In this document: positions 33,701-48,225 of the stretch, one piece after another
How the letters are laid out: every line of letters starts with the position of its first letter
How positions within the stretch are numbered: position 1 is the stretch's first letter
Assembly (NCBI GenBank): GCA_015350385.1
Contig: WNKI01000001.1
Coordinates: forward strand, 2,261,178-2,325,177
Direction: 5' to 3'
Origin: Aculops lycopersici
Lineage: Eukaryota > Arthropoda > Arachnida > Trombidiformes > Eriophyidae
DNA length: 64,000 bases
Position numbers and translations under genes: made by a program
The notes under the pieces: generated by a model
Databases searched by the model: none
What the model was told of the DNA's origin: nothing
Seen by the model: the letters and a program-made list of their open reading frames with translations, nothing else

Positions 33701-35544
33701 ATTGACAGGAGGAAAATTGAGTGCCTCCCGGTGAGTTTGCGTCCCGATAGTTTCTCTCTCTCTCTCTCCCTCTCTCTCGTTCTCTACCATAGAAACAAGA
33801 GTCAAGTTTGCCACTAAAACTCGAGACTAACTTCAACTCGTCGAGCTTGACACTCGAGCCGGTAGTTGTCCAGTTGGTTCAGATTCAGACGGGCGCCCAA
33901 GACGTCGATTAGTGGCGGTGATGGTGGCCAGGAGTTGGGTCTGTTCTTTCTGCCGATTCGCCAACTAGCTCGCTGCTGTTTCGCGGTTCACTACTCGGCT
34001 AGTATGTTGCTGTTGCGCCAACAGGGAGCGAGCCAAGTGGCAGCGCAAGAGTTGAATTGATTTCATGGGCCAATAGGCACGAATTGCGAGCGATTCGTTG
34101 GTGTTTTCGTGCCAGTTTCTGTTGTTACTCTCACTGTTACTTTGCCTCACTTGCCTGCCCCTTACAACTACTACCACTTTTCCTGTAGTTGCCTTTGGTC
34201 GCTTTACTCTCTTGCTAGTGTCATCGTAGTCTCTCCTGGTTGTTGGTGTTCAATTGCAATTGAACGCTGGCTGCTTTCGGCGACGCTTACCGTCGCCAAA
34301 AGCAGCAGTCAGTCGCGTCAGTCTATTTACTAAATCTCGTCGCCAGTGCAACTTGTTTCGCAAATTGCACTAGTAGAAGCGACGAGAGATAGAGAGGGAG
34401 GGAGAGTCGATCTACAAACGCAACAAACAACGACATTCAATTTGGCTTCCCTGTTTGGTGGAGAGAGAGAGAGAGAGGTTATTAGTATCACTCGCTTGTT
34501 CGTAGGCCGTGTTGGAGCTTTGTTTGCTCGCCGGTGGTTTCGGCTTCGTCGCTAGTGGTGGCTGTTGCTAAAGCTAACGGTGGTTGCAATGGTGGCCAAT
34601 AGAACCGCTCGTCAGTCGGAGAAGCGCACGAGGCAACGAACCGACTAGCTACCAAGACCAAAGTAGCGAATTTCCGGCCGCCAGCTACCTGTTTGCCTTC
34701 GCAGACAAACACATCTACACTAATCAGGTAATAGACTTCCGGCGTCAGTGTGAGTTATATAATGTGCGCCTCGCATCGCTAAGTCCTCCATGCATATGGC
34801 ACTCTACTAGTCGCTTAAGATGAAAGGAGTAGTAGGTAACTATATTAGTCACTCACCTTCGCCCGTCTGTTGGTTGGTTAGATGTTTGGTCCAACCAAAC
34901 TGATCCTCCACTGAAACTAAAAGCGCCAACCAGCCGCTCACTTGATGTGGATATAAACGACGAAAGCCAGCCGACTAGCCGCAAGCGGTTTGATGGGCCG
35001 CATTTGTTCGGTTTCACTTCACGATCCTCCTTTTCCTTCTTGCTTGCTCTAGTTGGTGTTATTTTTGCTCTTCAGCAAGCCGGATAGTACACACAGCGAA
35101 GCGACGAGCTCCACCAAATGAGCGAAACTTTTGTGGCTTCCGTTTTGGAGTTATTCTTCGCAATGCTCGCGCTTGATTCTTTCCATATATTTGCGTTTCG
35201 TCCTCGGGTTTGCCAGTCAGCTCGTCATTGGCGGTTGAAAGAGTGGAAAGGAATAATCAGCTGGTCGGTGCCTTGAACTTTGCGCTAAGCTTTCTGCGTG
35301 TCTATCTCCTCTACTGCTAATCGTATAAATAAATTTTGGCTAATTTCGGCGACTCGGCTGTCAATGAGATTGCGGTCGGCGCCAATTTGGAGGATCGAGA
35401 GTTTTGAAAGCAGCTAGTGGTTAGTTGGTTGGTCAGATGAAGCAAGTTGTTATTGTGCACGAGGCAGCGAGCTTTTGATCGAAACCAAACCGGCGGACGA
35501 GTTTTTGATGCGAATCGTCGATTATTATTATTATTATTATTATT

Positions 35545-35586
<42 letters not shown>

Positions 35587-38500
35587 AGGTGGTAAGTTTA
35601 CTTACGAGCTCATTGGAACTCGATCGGTTCGAGTCATTCGTTTCGCATTCGCACTCGTTGCTTCACTCCCGCTGGCCACTCGCCCAGGTGGTCGGCAAGG
35701 GAGTTATAGTAGCAATCGAGCAACACAATGCCATAGTATTGTATTAGTGTAGCAAATAAACTAAACCAAACTCGTGATAACTCGTCCTATTTTCTGGCGA
35801 GATTGAGATCATCAGTAACTCAGTGGCTGGCCAGTGAACCGCGAGTGCTCGGCCCCACTTTTGCGTCGAGGGCACGAGTGATTAATATCACCATCAGTGC
35901 TGCTGGCCGCACTCAATATAATAATAAGCGCCACTCTCTCCCTCCCTCTTTCGAGGTGTTGGCGTGTCGGCCACTCGGTCCGCTGTCAGTGGCGCGGCCA
36001 CTTCCGTTTCGCGATCTCGACAAGTCGCCGGCGAGCCTCTTGGCGAGCGCGCGACAAAAGGGGCGCCAGTTGCATAAGCAACTCGTTGGTGGCGACGCGC
36101 TTCAACTTGCGTGTCGATTGTACGCCACTTCAAGGGGGCGGCCACGCCAATATCGGGGACCCGAGAGGGAAGTGCGCGTTTTCCAACTGCAAGCGACTCA
36201 GTTAATTGGGATCTCCTCTTTCTGATTCGAAACTAACAGTGGCACTGGGAATAGAGTCGAATGTAGAGGCTGCTGCAATCGAGCCGACAGCTGGTGGCTC
36301 GGTGAGATTGAGTGAGTCAATTTAATGGCAACTGGCGAGCACCGGTCGACAGGGCGACGGTAGTGGCAGCGTTAGTGGCGACACCAACAACGTCGACTTC
36401 CACGTCGACGACGACGACAAGATGAGATCATATCGCAAGCCCGCAGACCGAAGCCGACGAGCCAACCGCAACAGCAGGCGGCCAACGGGACTCGCTCCCG
36501 CCCCTAACACAAGTGTCGCCCGCCAGTTAGTTGGTTAGCCATTTCGCCCATCGCACCGCTTAGTTGGCTAGCGAAGTTCTGTTAATCGCTAAGAGGGCTA
36601 CTCCTGTCCCTCCTTTTCTCGCTTTAGATAACAGCGTTAGTTTGGCCAGCTAGCTTGCCGACTGGCGGGTTGCAGTAGCCAGTGAGCTAGCCGATCCCCC
36701 TACCAGTGAGCTAACCAAGCCAAAGCTCAACGCGCGACGACAATAAATCACGCCAACTTTCTGATCATTCGCGTCGGCCGAGCAGCTAGTTAATGTTGAA
36801 ACGATTGCCTTTCCGTTCCAAGTTCTACATACTAAGCGTCGTGCTGTTGGTAGTGGTATATGTTACACTTTCACGACTACTATCACTATCACTATTACTA
36901 GTGCCGCCAACGCCGCCAGCGTCTGCTTACAAAGCAGCATAGTGGCTGCTCATCGGGTTGCGATCTATTTCAATGGCGACACCCCTACACTCGCCAACGT
37001 CACCACGCCAGTTGAGCTGCTAGTTACAACACCACCACTGCTACCACTGCTACTGCTACTGCTACTAATGCCAGTAACTCGGTGGTTGGCGTTGCTAAAC
37101 TTGATGGTTAAGGCGAGCTGCTTACCAAGCTCCTAGCGGACCGCTGGAGTTGGTCGATTTTACAAACAAATCGGCACCGCCAATCGATGGTCTTGGTGTC
37201 TCATCAATGAATTGAAAGCGAGTAGATTTACGCCAGCCAGTCAGTCGTTTGGTTTGTCGGTTTGCTTGGTATCCACTGGATCCAGAGTGAAAAAAGGTGA
37301 GTGCATGTCGACACCTGGCTTAATTTTTGCATAATGTGCTCAAGCGTCGTCGCCAAATTAAAGCAAATTGAATCTGCCTACGAGCCGCTTGTTGGGCCAC
37401 CTGGCGAGGGATGGCGCCTGGTTTCTAATATTAAACTAAACTCGACTAGCTCGCGCGGCCATTCAATTAGTCAGTAGCCAGTAGCCGGAGAGCTGAGGTC
37501 AGCAGCAGCGACGGCAAGATAAATCGCACCAAGTTCAAGGAAAACGACTTGCTGCACTCAAGCCGATGGCCAGCGGAGCGACTTTTCAGCACCAACTCAA
37601 TTAGCTCGATGCAAATCCGCCGCTAGGTCTTAAGGAAACAACAACAACAGTAGCGGCAACCACGACGACCACTACCAAAGCTCCTTGGCGAGCTCGTTAA
37701 TTTTAGGCCCAAAAGTCCTAGACTAAACTGACGACTTGGGTGGTTGGCAAAGTTAATCCACCAGTCGGCTACTGGCGGCTGGCCATTCTGCCAGCCGGTG
37801 GCGGTAGCGGCGGCCACTAATGACTTTGGCTCGCTCGCTTGGCCCGCAATACGTTGGTTGAACTCTCGAGTTCCAGGAGTCAGCACAATATACAATTACT
37901 CTCTCCCTTGCTCTTTCTGTCTTTCTCGAATCTACTCGCGAAATACTTGGCTAGTTCCGCTCACTTCCGGCTCGCGACGCTCCCATCTAGTGGGCCGCTG
38001 TGTTGCGTTTACGTTGGCCAAGGGTCAGAGCAACTAGCTCCTCCAGAGTTCGTTCAGTTATTTAACCATCCAATAGTCTGGCCGAACCATCGTCTTGTTG
38101 TGCGCTGGTTTGTGTTGTAGTTTTAGTTGCTGTCATCGTGAGTTTAGATGAAGCGCGTCAAAATTTCACGCAACTCACTCGGCCAGCCAGTTGCTTAGGA
38201 GATTTGGGAACTCGAGCCACTGAGTTCAGCTATGAGGGATTCAAGACGTAGATTGCCGACTATCAGCTTGATATTATTATCTCTCCATTATCCATAACTG
38301 GCTCGTTGCTTCTAGCTCTGATTGTGGGGTGTTGAGAAGCTCGATGCGCGGGGATGCCAACGAAAGGCTTCTTTCTTGTTGACTTCTCACTGGGTTCTCA
38401 CTTTTTGGCTGGCTGTTACCAAACCAGGCGTCAGCTAATGGGCCATCGAGGTCGGTGTTGCCTTCGTTGCAGTCGCGCCACCACTAAACAGACTCACTGG

Positions 38501-38761
38501 TTGAACCACTACTCAACAACGACTAACCCTAACCTCAATAACCCCAATGCCACGAGCGGCGACTAAGCGGAAGCGATTGGCCACCGTCACTCGTCCATAT
38601 GGTCGAACCGTCGGGCTCGTCGCTAGTGCCGCCCAATTTTATTTGTTTCGCATTTGTTGTGTGGCCGAGTGGAACTCCAAGTTTCTGTGTCGATCTCGAG
38701 CTTGACAATAATGCAACGCCGACAGTGGCAATAGTAATAACATCACCTAAGCAAACGGCGA

Positions 38762-38792
<31 letters not shown>

Positions 38793-41700
38793 AACACTAA
38801 ATCCGCATATAAACGGAGAGGAAGCTTTCCCCCAAATACCGGTGCAAGGCGGAAACTATGATTACGACGATTATGATGCGGCCGAGTACATTGGTGGTGG
38901 CGCACAATGGAAAACAAACAGACTAACCGAGCAACTGGCCGACGGGAACAACACGCAGCACGGCTACCCTCTCGACTTCCGGTTTTCGCCTCTGTCCTGT
39001 GAGCCAAAGGCGTCGGCGAAACTTGAGAACTCTCAATGGAAAGATCCCGGGAAGAAAGAGAGAGGAGCGGGGAGAAGCCATAACAAGTGGGCTTAACCGG
39101 GTGGCGCCGGGACTGATGTCATTACGCAATTCCAAATTCTGGTCACTTGTGCGCGTTGCTCTTTTGCTTGCGCTTTTGCTCGTGTGTATGTGAAGCTGAC
39201 GTCGCGACAAACGCGGCGGCAGCACGGTGACACAAGTAGCAAACTGCCGCACAATAATGAACTGCTGCTGCTCAGGTCTCAAGTTGGGCCGACTTAAGGG
39301 GCTCACTGGCCACAACCACTGCTCGTGGGCACAGAGATCATAATTTCTCTGTTTTGCTGCTCTTTCCCTCGGTTGCTTCAATTTAAAATGAACTCGCGCG
39401 TTAGAAGCGTCCGTTAGATCCCATCTCCCACTCCGCAACCTTCCGAAGCACAGAAAGTCAACATCTCGAGTTAAACGCTGCGAGCTAGAGGCTTGGGGTT
39501 GGCCGCGCGTTTTCGCCTCAATTGCTTCGCTATTTCCTCTCGCCAACTTCCTCCTTAGACTTCCTCCAACTTGAACAGCTAGAGAAAACTAGCGTGAGTT
39601 CAGCGAAGAGAGAAAAAAGAAGAGGAAAAGGTCCAACTTAAGACAACTCGAAGCTCTGAAATTGACCGAGAGACATGAGAGCAAGAGAAATAGAAAGGGA
39701 AAAACAAAGAGCATTCCGGCGGCTGATTAGCTTTCGTTTCGTGTCATTTCGACTTGTTTCGCTATCGTTCTCACTTTGAGCCTTCCTCAAGTCACTTGCT
39801 GCTTTATTATTGAGTTGATCTCTATGGTATGGAGCAAAAGGAGAAAAATAGAGGTTAGAGAGAGAGAGAGAGAGAGGAGGAGAGTCNNNNNNNNNNNNNN
39901 NNNNNNNNNNNNNNNNNNNNNNNNNNNNNNNNNNNNNNNNNNNNNNNNNNNNNNNNNNNNNNNNNNNNNNNNNNNNNNNNNNNNNNNNNNNNNNNNNNNN
40001 NNNNNNNNNNNNNNNNNNNNNNNNNNNNNNNNNNNNNNNNNNNNNNNNNNNNNNNNNNNNNNNNNNNNNNNNNNNNNNNNNNNNNNNNNNNNNNNNNNNN
40101 NNNNNNNNNNNNNNNNNNNNNNNNNNNNNNNNNNNNNNNNNNNNNNNNNNNNNNNNNNNNNNNNNNNNNNNNNNNNNNNNNNNNNNNNNNNNNNNNNNNN
40201 NNNNNNNNNNNNNNNNNNNNNNNNNNNNNNNNNNNNNNNNNNNNNNNNNNNNNNNNNNNNNNNNNNNNNNNNNNNNNNNNNNNNNNNNNNNNNNNNNNNN
40301 NNNNNNNNNNNNNNNNNNNNNNNNNNNNNNNNNNNNNNNNNNNNNNNNNNNNNNNNNNNNNNNNNNNNNNNNNNNNNNNNNNNNNNNNNNNNNNNNNNNN
40401 NNNNNNNNNNNNNNNNNNNNNNNNNNNNNNNNNNNNNNNNNNNNNNNNNNNNNNNNNNNNNNNNNNNNNNNNNNNNNNNNNNNNNNNNNNNNNNNNNNNN
40501 NNNNNAGAGAGAGAGAGAGAGTTAGGGATGATAGATTGAGCTTAGTGCTGCCCCTTGAGTACATCAACAGAAAAACCTTTGGCAATAACTAGCCAGGAGC
40601 GAGAGAGAGGGAAAGACAAAAAAGAATAAATTGGCTGCCAACTTTAGCCGCTGGCTTGTCGTCGACTGTAGCGATCGCATGAAGCGACTAGAGCGAAGCT
40701 AAGCGAGAAATTGAAGCTAATGATGAAGGATGGCGAGGACGACACTCGCGGTGGCAGCGGTGGGTGCCAACTACCGACCAGACAACCACCTGCGCCACTA
40801 GAACCAACACGAGCACCAAGCATTAGTTACGGTGAGAGCACTCACCTGCGCAACTAACAAACCACTTGGGGCTAGTGTTTCAACAACAGACGCTTCATGA
40901 CACGACTGGCGGTGGTGGCAGTAATAATAGAACGGACGTGAGTTTACTGAAACCAACTCTAGCTATAGATAATCGATGGAAAACTAGATTTGTTCGTTAG
41001 GTCGAGTGGTGGCCACAATCATCACGCTTATCTCGTCGAGTGGTCAGCGAGATTTGCGCCGAAAGCGCTTGCGGCTATCAATCGACTGGATAGTTGTATC
41101 AGCATCTCGATACACCTAAGAATAAAACGGAGGATCAGGAAAGGAGCAACCGCTAGGTGGTTGCCGCGTCGCCATCGCCGCCAATGTGTTTCAATTAATC
41201 AGCCTACCAATTGGTTTTCCTGTGTCTCTCTCTCTCTCTCTCTCTCTCTCTTCCTCTCGATGAAGGGGGAAGGCGAACTTCTGGACGGAGCTATCAACTA
41301 AACTCCCTTCCCATTTCTCTGGTTCAAATTAATTTTGTTACCAAGGGACTGGAGAATGTCTAGTGTTGGTTTTTCGCTGTTCTTTTTGCAATGTCTACTA
41401 GTTGTGCCATTGCAAAATTACTAGCAACTAAAGAGAACGTAGAGAACAAAAGATTGATTTATTGTTTTGCTCGAGTGGCTGGCGACTTCAATTAGTCTAG
41501 TCCAGTGCAGTGGACAGCCAGCCACTAGCTGCCTAGCGACTTATACTAAGCTGCAGAGTGCGGCCTAGTCTCCCTTTCTTCTCCTCCTTTCCCCTTTCCC
41601 TTCCTTTCGAATACAGGTACCAAAATAACTTGGCGACTCAAGTTTCGGCCAATGAGCGGCTATGCGGCCGGCGCGTTACGTCATCTTGCGGCCCAGGTGC

Positions 41701-44700
41701 GCGCCGCTAGGTGGTCGATGCAAGAGAAGGGTGCCGCTGGATCGAGAGGGAAACTAACTAATAGACTCGTCTGCTTGCTGCCAGTCGTCTCATTTGTCGT
41801 GTTACGAGTAGTCTCGTCCAACGAGAGATGAGACGACGCGCCACGAGCTAGCGCCTTCTCTCTCGTAAGCTCGAGGCTAAACTCGTTGGCGTCATCGTTG
41901 TTGTTGTTGTCGCTTTCGTTGGAGGTGGTGGTTGTGGCGCCGGTTGCTCAATTGAAACGTTGCCTATTGTGCCGCGTCACTACCACCACCACTACTAAAC
42001 TGTGTTGTGTCTCCCCGTCTCCCCCCCTGCGGTTTGCACCCCCAGCGAGTTGGGCACTCGAGGGCCGCCGCGCGACTAGTAGGGCGACAAGTGGGCCAGG
42101 CGCCTGGTGTTGCTGTTAATGCACGTTGCTCACTTGCTTGCTCTTGCTCTTGCTCTTGCTCTTGCTCTTGCTCTTGCTTTTGCTTTTGCTTTTACTTTTA
42201 CTTTTACTTTTACTTTCCCTTTTCCACTACTCCCTATGGGTAAGTTCTGGTTTTATTTCAATGGGCAGCGACGTTGAAATTGAAACGTTGCCCCACAAGA
42301 AGGGAGAAGGAAGAAGAGGAAATAGAGGCAGAGACACAACAACAAATGGGACACCCAAATTGACGCAAACTCTGAGACATTTCCAGGGCTTGCCTCTGTT
42401 TTGTCTATCCAACCGACAACTTTTTAGCTTGTGGCTTTTTGCTAGCCGCTTTATCTATTTGGGCGCCGCTGCTACTGCCTCCGGTTGCGCAACACCGACA
42501 ACCACCGGCAGCCTCTCAAGTGGTGCGACAGCAACGACGAGCCAAGGAGATAGCTGGAGCCAAAGAGAGAGTTGAATTCTTTTATTTATCTTTAGGCTCC
42601 TTCTCTCTCTCTCTCCTCCTCTCTCTCTCTCTCTCTTCCTCTTGCTTAGATGCCAGCAAGCTTGAGCGTCTCGATGATTTCGACGACCAGCAGCAAGTGT
42701 GAGCGAACTGAAGCCCAAGCGAAAGCTTGAGATGGTCATTATTTTGAGCTTTTATTTTGTTTGTCTTGGTCTCGTTGGTTGGTTCGTTTGTTTGTTTGCT
42801 CGCTTACCAGCCAAAAGAGAATGCCAACTCGCTAGCAGCAGAGTTTTGCAACCAGCTTCCGTCTGGACAACTTCCGGCTGGAGCAAATCGTTGTGGTTTC
42901 GTGCGTTCTCGGTGCACTCTCATTGCGGTCGTCGTCATCGTTGGTGCCGCCGCTGAGTTTAGACTGCCTCTCTTACGTTGATCTTCGGTGTCTTGGTTTG
43001 AATGCAACCAGCAGGACCAAGATGCTCACTTCCTAGCTGCGACGTAGCAGCTAAGCCACGATGAGACCCGTGAGCCTCATTATAGTTGCTCGCTTTCCCC
43101 GGCGCCGCGGCCTTCTCGTCACTCCGTCCGGCTTGTCTTGGTTGGCAAGCTCGGCGGCCGCTGCTCTTGAGTGTCGACTCCTCATTGCCAACTGCTTCCA
43201 ACCCATCGGTTCGAGAATACAAGTGTAGGAGCCCTCCCAACTCGCAGATAATCGAGGGACAACAACAGCAGCAACAATCGGAATACTTGCCGAGTATATT
43301 GCCACTGCAATCGCCATTTTCACTTCCACTTCAAGCCCAAACGTAAACTGACAAACGCAATTGCAAACACTCTCACAGGTCAGGTGGTTTCACGAAGCGC
43401 ACCAGAAAAAGGGAGTGCCTCCAATTACTCCTATGTTCGAATCAATGTTTCTCTATTTGCTCGGCCCACTTCCTTGTCAAAAAGTAAAGAGACTCGCCGC
43501 CGGCCAAATATCAATACAAAGTTCGCGCCCACTCAACTTTGCTCGGCTCCAAATGTCACTCCTCACTTTCGTAAGATAGTGAGGAGTGCCAAAATTTCAA
43601 ATGGCCGGCCGGACTGATAAATTGCACCGGAAAGCCGACAGCTGGGTGAGACCACTGATGGCTCGTTGACTCGCAAGCTTATGGTGCATCGGTGTTACGT
43701 CACCACTGCGTTACGTGTAATGCGCCGTATAACTTTAGCCTCTACAGCTTCTGTAGCTGCAGGTTACGTTAATTTGTCATAGCTAATGGCAAGTTTAGCC
43801 AGCCAACCTATCGATTCGATACAATTTCCCGGTGCTGGTCCGTCACTCAATATCTAGCGCTTCCAGTGGCGATTGTGATGGCCGTTGCCTCTGGTGTTGT
43901 CGCCACCGCCACGATCACTCGCCAGTGTGAGGCCAAGTAAAATGGGAGAGCTGTTGCAATGGATTATCAGCCAGCTAGCTAATTCTCGACCATCACCGCT
44001 GTTCCTCTATTCCTAGTTCCACCGACCCAGCAAGCCGACGAGATAGTGGCGGTAGCAGTAGTAGTTTGCCGGGTAAATTTGTCCACTAGTTTGGTTCGGT
44101 TTGGTATAGTTGCTCACTGGGTGTTGGCGCAGCAAGTGAGCAACCCGTAGCTGTATTATTAGCTTTGCGCCGCTGACACCAGAATTTGCCATCCGCTCTG
44201 ATCTGCTAGGAAGCAACATCCGCTTTGAGCGCGGCCAATTAATATGGCCGCCACTCTTAATTGACTCGCTTGCCACTCGAACGTGTTCTCGTTTCATTAC
44301 CCGCTCTCCCACTCTACAAGATGAACCAGAAGTAACTTGATTGATCTTCAAATTGGAGCCCAAAATAGCAAATTGCAACTCTGCCGCTAGTGTTGTGTCG
44401 AACCCAACCGGAAGTTGGGACAATCAGAGCGCCACAAGCGGGAGTTTTCGACTCGCCCACGAAGAGAGTGAGCAACTGGGTAGTGAGGAGAGTGCTGAGC
44501 GATTTGCGTGAACTTGGGCCGCGAGAAAAAGAAAATGCAAATAGTTTGCAGAGCGAGAGGATTAGAAATAGAAGCACCAGTCAGCGAGTCGATTGCTTTT
44601 TTCCTTGCTTTAAAATTTAAACGAGACTCCAGTTTGAATTGAGTCGTCGCTCGGTTTTTGCTTGTTTGTTTGTTATATTTGGCAAATATAACCGGCAAAT

Positions 44701-47700
44701 ATAAAAGCAAGCAAAATAACAAGCGACCGTATAACTGGCCACTAGTCGGCGGGTGCGTTTCAACCTCAATCGCGTAATAGACAACCACCACCGCGATGGC
44801 AAAAAGCAACAAACTAGCAACGACGACAGCAAATTGGTGATCCATTAACATAAATTTGAATGAATTGCTAGCTCAATTTGGTCGGTGGAAGGGTTTTTCG
44901 TTTCGTTTGGTTTCCTTTTACGATTGGTTTCTGGTTCAATTTTATGTTGGGCCAAACTCCGTTGGTTTCGCTCGCAAATCGAGCGGATGAGTTGAAATGC
45001 AGCGAGTTTCTAGTGCCAGCAAGACAGTTGGCCACAGTAACGGGCCACGAAGTCGATAGTGTGGCGCAGTTAGCAGTCGATTGAGAAGAAGGTACTTTCC
45101 TCTTCCGTCGCTTTTATGAGCTGGGCAAAGATTTTGCCAAGCTCGATTCAATTTACCTTAGATAGATTGAATTGGAACCAAGAGTTCCGTCGAGACGAGA
45201 CGTTGAGAAAAGTGGCGAAACGAGACTGAACTGGACAGTGGTGGTCACATTAATCAATCAAGATGTTGGCTTTCTAGCCCCTTTTGTGTGCCAGTGTCCC
45301 TTACTCTCTCTCTCTCTCTTTCTTTCACCAAAGTTTGCGATGCAATACAAAGACAACTTGTAAGCGTAACTCGCATAAAATCATGACACCAACACTGCAA
45401 CGGTTTTGGTTGGTGGTGATGTGCATTCGTCTCTCTAACTGTCCATTTGGTGAGCTGAATTTAGATCGCAAAGTTTGAGCCGATGGCCAGAGCAGTTGGT
45501 TTTGTTCAACTCGGTCACCGGCAAACTAGCGGCTAATGAGCTCTTTCTTTCCCGCTGCTCGGTATTCACAGGTAAAGGTGGCGCCGGAAGTCGTTTGGAG
45601 TTCCCTCAGTTTGCTGAGGCTCGTGTCAAGCCGCACACCGGTGTTACAGTATCCAGCGCGCGTCGCTTTGTCAATGAGTCCTCCTCTTCTTCTTTCCCTT
45701 CCCATTCATCTCGGCTTTTGCCTTAGATTACGTTCTATTTAACTATTCCAACCAACTGGTTGCCTAACGATAAGAGGATGGAGAGGACCAAGCAGGTTGC
45801 TTACGCGAACGAGTGAGCGAGCGAGCGAGTGAGTAGAGTGAAGTCAGTTAGAACGGCGCGAGACGAGACTAGACCAGACAGAACCCGATGGGATGCAACG
45901 TAACGTAACGTAACGTAACTCGCCCCTCCGCCGCGACCACGACCAAAAACTGCTAGCGGGCCTTTTGGCCGGCGCTAGCGGCATCAATTGGATTAGATGA
46001 GCTCGGCAGCGAGCGCTACTCTCGCTGATGAAGTCGAGCGAACCGCCGAGTTGACGGGTGAGCTGCTCACTTAATGCAACTTCATGAACTTGCAAGGCGC
46101 CGCTACTCTACGACTGCTTCACGGTGGGAGCGGCAGTAGCAGCAGCAGCAGGGATGGAAACCCAAGCTAGCCTACCTGGTCGCAGGTGATCCATCGACCC
46201 GAGGTCGGCGTCGGTCGTCGCAGTGGTTGTTCGTGTCTATTTATGGCACCACCAAGTTGAGCATCTCCGTCGCCGACAAATTTAGGTCAAGCTCAGTCTC
46301 TCTCTCTCTCTCTCTCTCTCCTTGCTACATGTATATGGGCTTCTGCACTTCGCCTCGGCAGTCCAAGGCGTTTGTTCGGCGTGTTGGTCTGTTGGGCAAA
46401 GTGTCTATGGGTTCGAGTTGCGCTAACGAACTAGATGTAAGTGGACTCCCGCCAGTAGGTGTCCCGATTGCTCACTTGAACCCGCCGTTGACTCGCAAAC
46501 CGGATGTTGGGTGACCGACAGCGACTTCCGGCTGGACGTTAGAGGGCGACGGAGGGCATCGTTGGCGATGGCAAGCAAATGGTCGTTCTCTCGACAGGTG
46601 GACGCTGAGATTTGTGTTAGGTAAAATCAAGCAATCTAAAAATTGTTTGCCAGAATTCAGAGGCAACCAATAAGAATTGGCACAATGAGAAAACCAACGA
46701 ACCGAAGCTTGGAATTTTTCTCTCTCGTCAGGCAACAGGATGGCTACTTGAAACCAAACTCCCCACTTGTGTCCACCTCCTTCTTCCTCTCCTCCTCTTC
46801 CCCCTCCTCATTTTACCTCTTACTTGAAACTTGCAACTTGCGAGGCGTCATCATGTGGCGCTGTTTTCCTGTTGGTTCGTGACACCGGAAATGGCCAATG
46901 GAACGACTTCACAGGAAGGACGGGCAAGAGAGGAGAAGAACTACTACTGCTAAAGCTATGCGTTGTACGTCGCCGACTACTAACAAGAAGTTGAAAGTGA
47001 GTCGAGTAGCCGTGTTGAGTTTCGAGGAGAGGGGGCGAGGAGAGAGGAAATGGGCGACATTCTGATTGATTCAATTGTCATAAGGTTCAGGCGTCTTTTT
47101 GGCTTAGATCTACGTGCGATGAATTTCTCATTTGCACTTTAGAATCCTATGGCCTCTACACACAGAGACACAGACCGACTCGCCGTCGTCGCCAGCTTCC
47201 GGTCAGCCGGCCGCACTGCGCGCCAAATCCATTTTGGCGCCTCAAATTTCCACCGAGTTTTGTAGACTCACTCACCTTGCTTTCCCTGCGCCTCCGTCCC
47301 CACCTCGCTGGCTCCCCCTTTCGGTGAATCCGTCGGGAAAGAGAAGGGGAAGGGGGTGTGGCTAACAATTCATACACCAGCAACCATGCGGCGTATTTAT
47401 AGTCCCAAAATAGTCCCTGCGTAGTGGTTTAGTTTAAGCTCTCGCCTCCCCTTTTTCCTTTTCCGTTAACTAAAAGACAGCAAAATCCCAGATAGACTCT
47501 CTCTTTCATTTTCAACGTTAGTGCCACTGCTGCCGCAGTGGCTCGGGTCTTAATTGAACGTAATTATTGTCGCCTAATTGCTTTTAGATCGACGGCGATT
47601 GAATTTCCTACTTTCACTCACTTTTTTCCATTGCAATGCCGATTGGCTAACAACAAACGCTCGCGCCGCGCGCGACAAACGGAAAGACACCAACCAAGAA

Positions 47701-48190
47701 AGAGATTGCGCAAAGCAAAACGAAATGAAACGAAACGAAAAGAAACGAAAAGAGCAAGCGAGAGTGTGGCAAAAAATGTGTGGCTCAATCGACGGAAGTG
47801 GAAAGGACGGCTCGTTTCAACAGAACCACTAACTGGCCAACCAACTAGCTAGTCGACAGCAAACCGACTGGAGTTTGCTGCTGACGATTACCGAAAATCT
47901 CATCGCCTCGTGGCGTTCATCGCGATTTGGTTTGGTTGCAATGCAAACTCCGAATGCCCCAGGAGAAAAGGAGAGGAAATTAATTTGGATTTGGGCGAGC
48001 GGAAGCTGCGACTGGCCGACCAGGCGCCGGTCGCTATACGCAGGCGGGTGAAAGCGCTAGCTCGGTTTTTCGATGGATTTAGTCGGGAGGAGAAAGTGAG
48101 AGAGAGAATTTAATTCCCTTTGCGAGTTGGAGTCCAAATTTGGGCTATCCAACACACATTTGCTCAATTAGCGGCCGCATCCAACTCGTT

Positions 48191-48225
<35 letters not shown>

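Noticed and set aside
35447..35752. Poly-Leu open frame
   Set aside because: Produced by the (ATT)n(GTT)n microsatellite.
39638..40585. Frames spanning the N gap
   Set aside because: Undetermined bases cannot support an ORF.
42007..42575. Cys-Ser/Phe-Tyr and Leu-rich frames
   Set aside because: Translations of the hexamer array in different phases.
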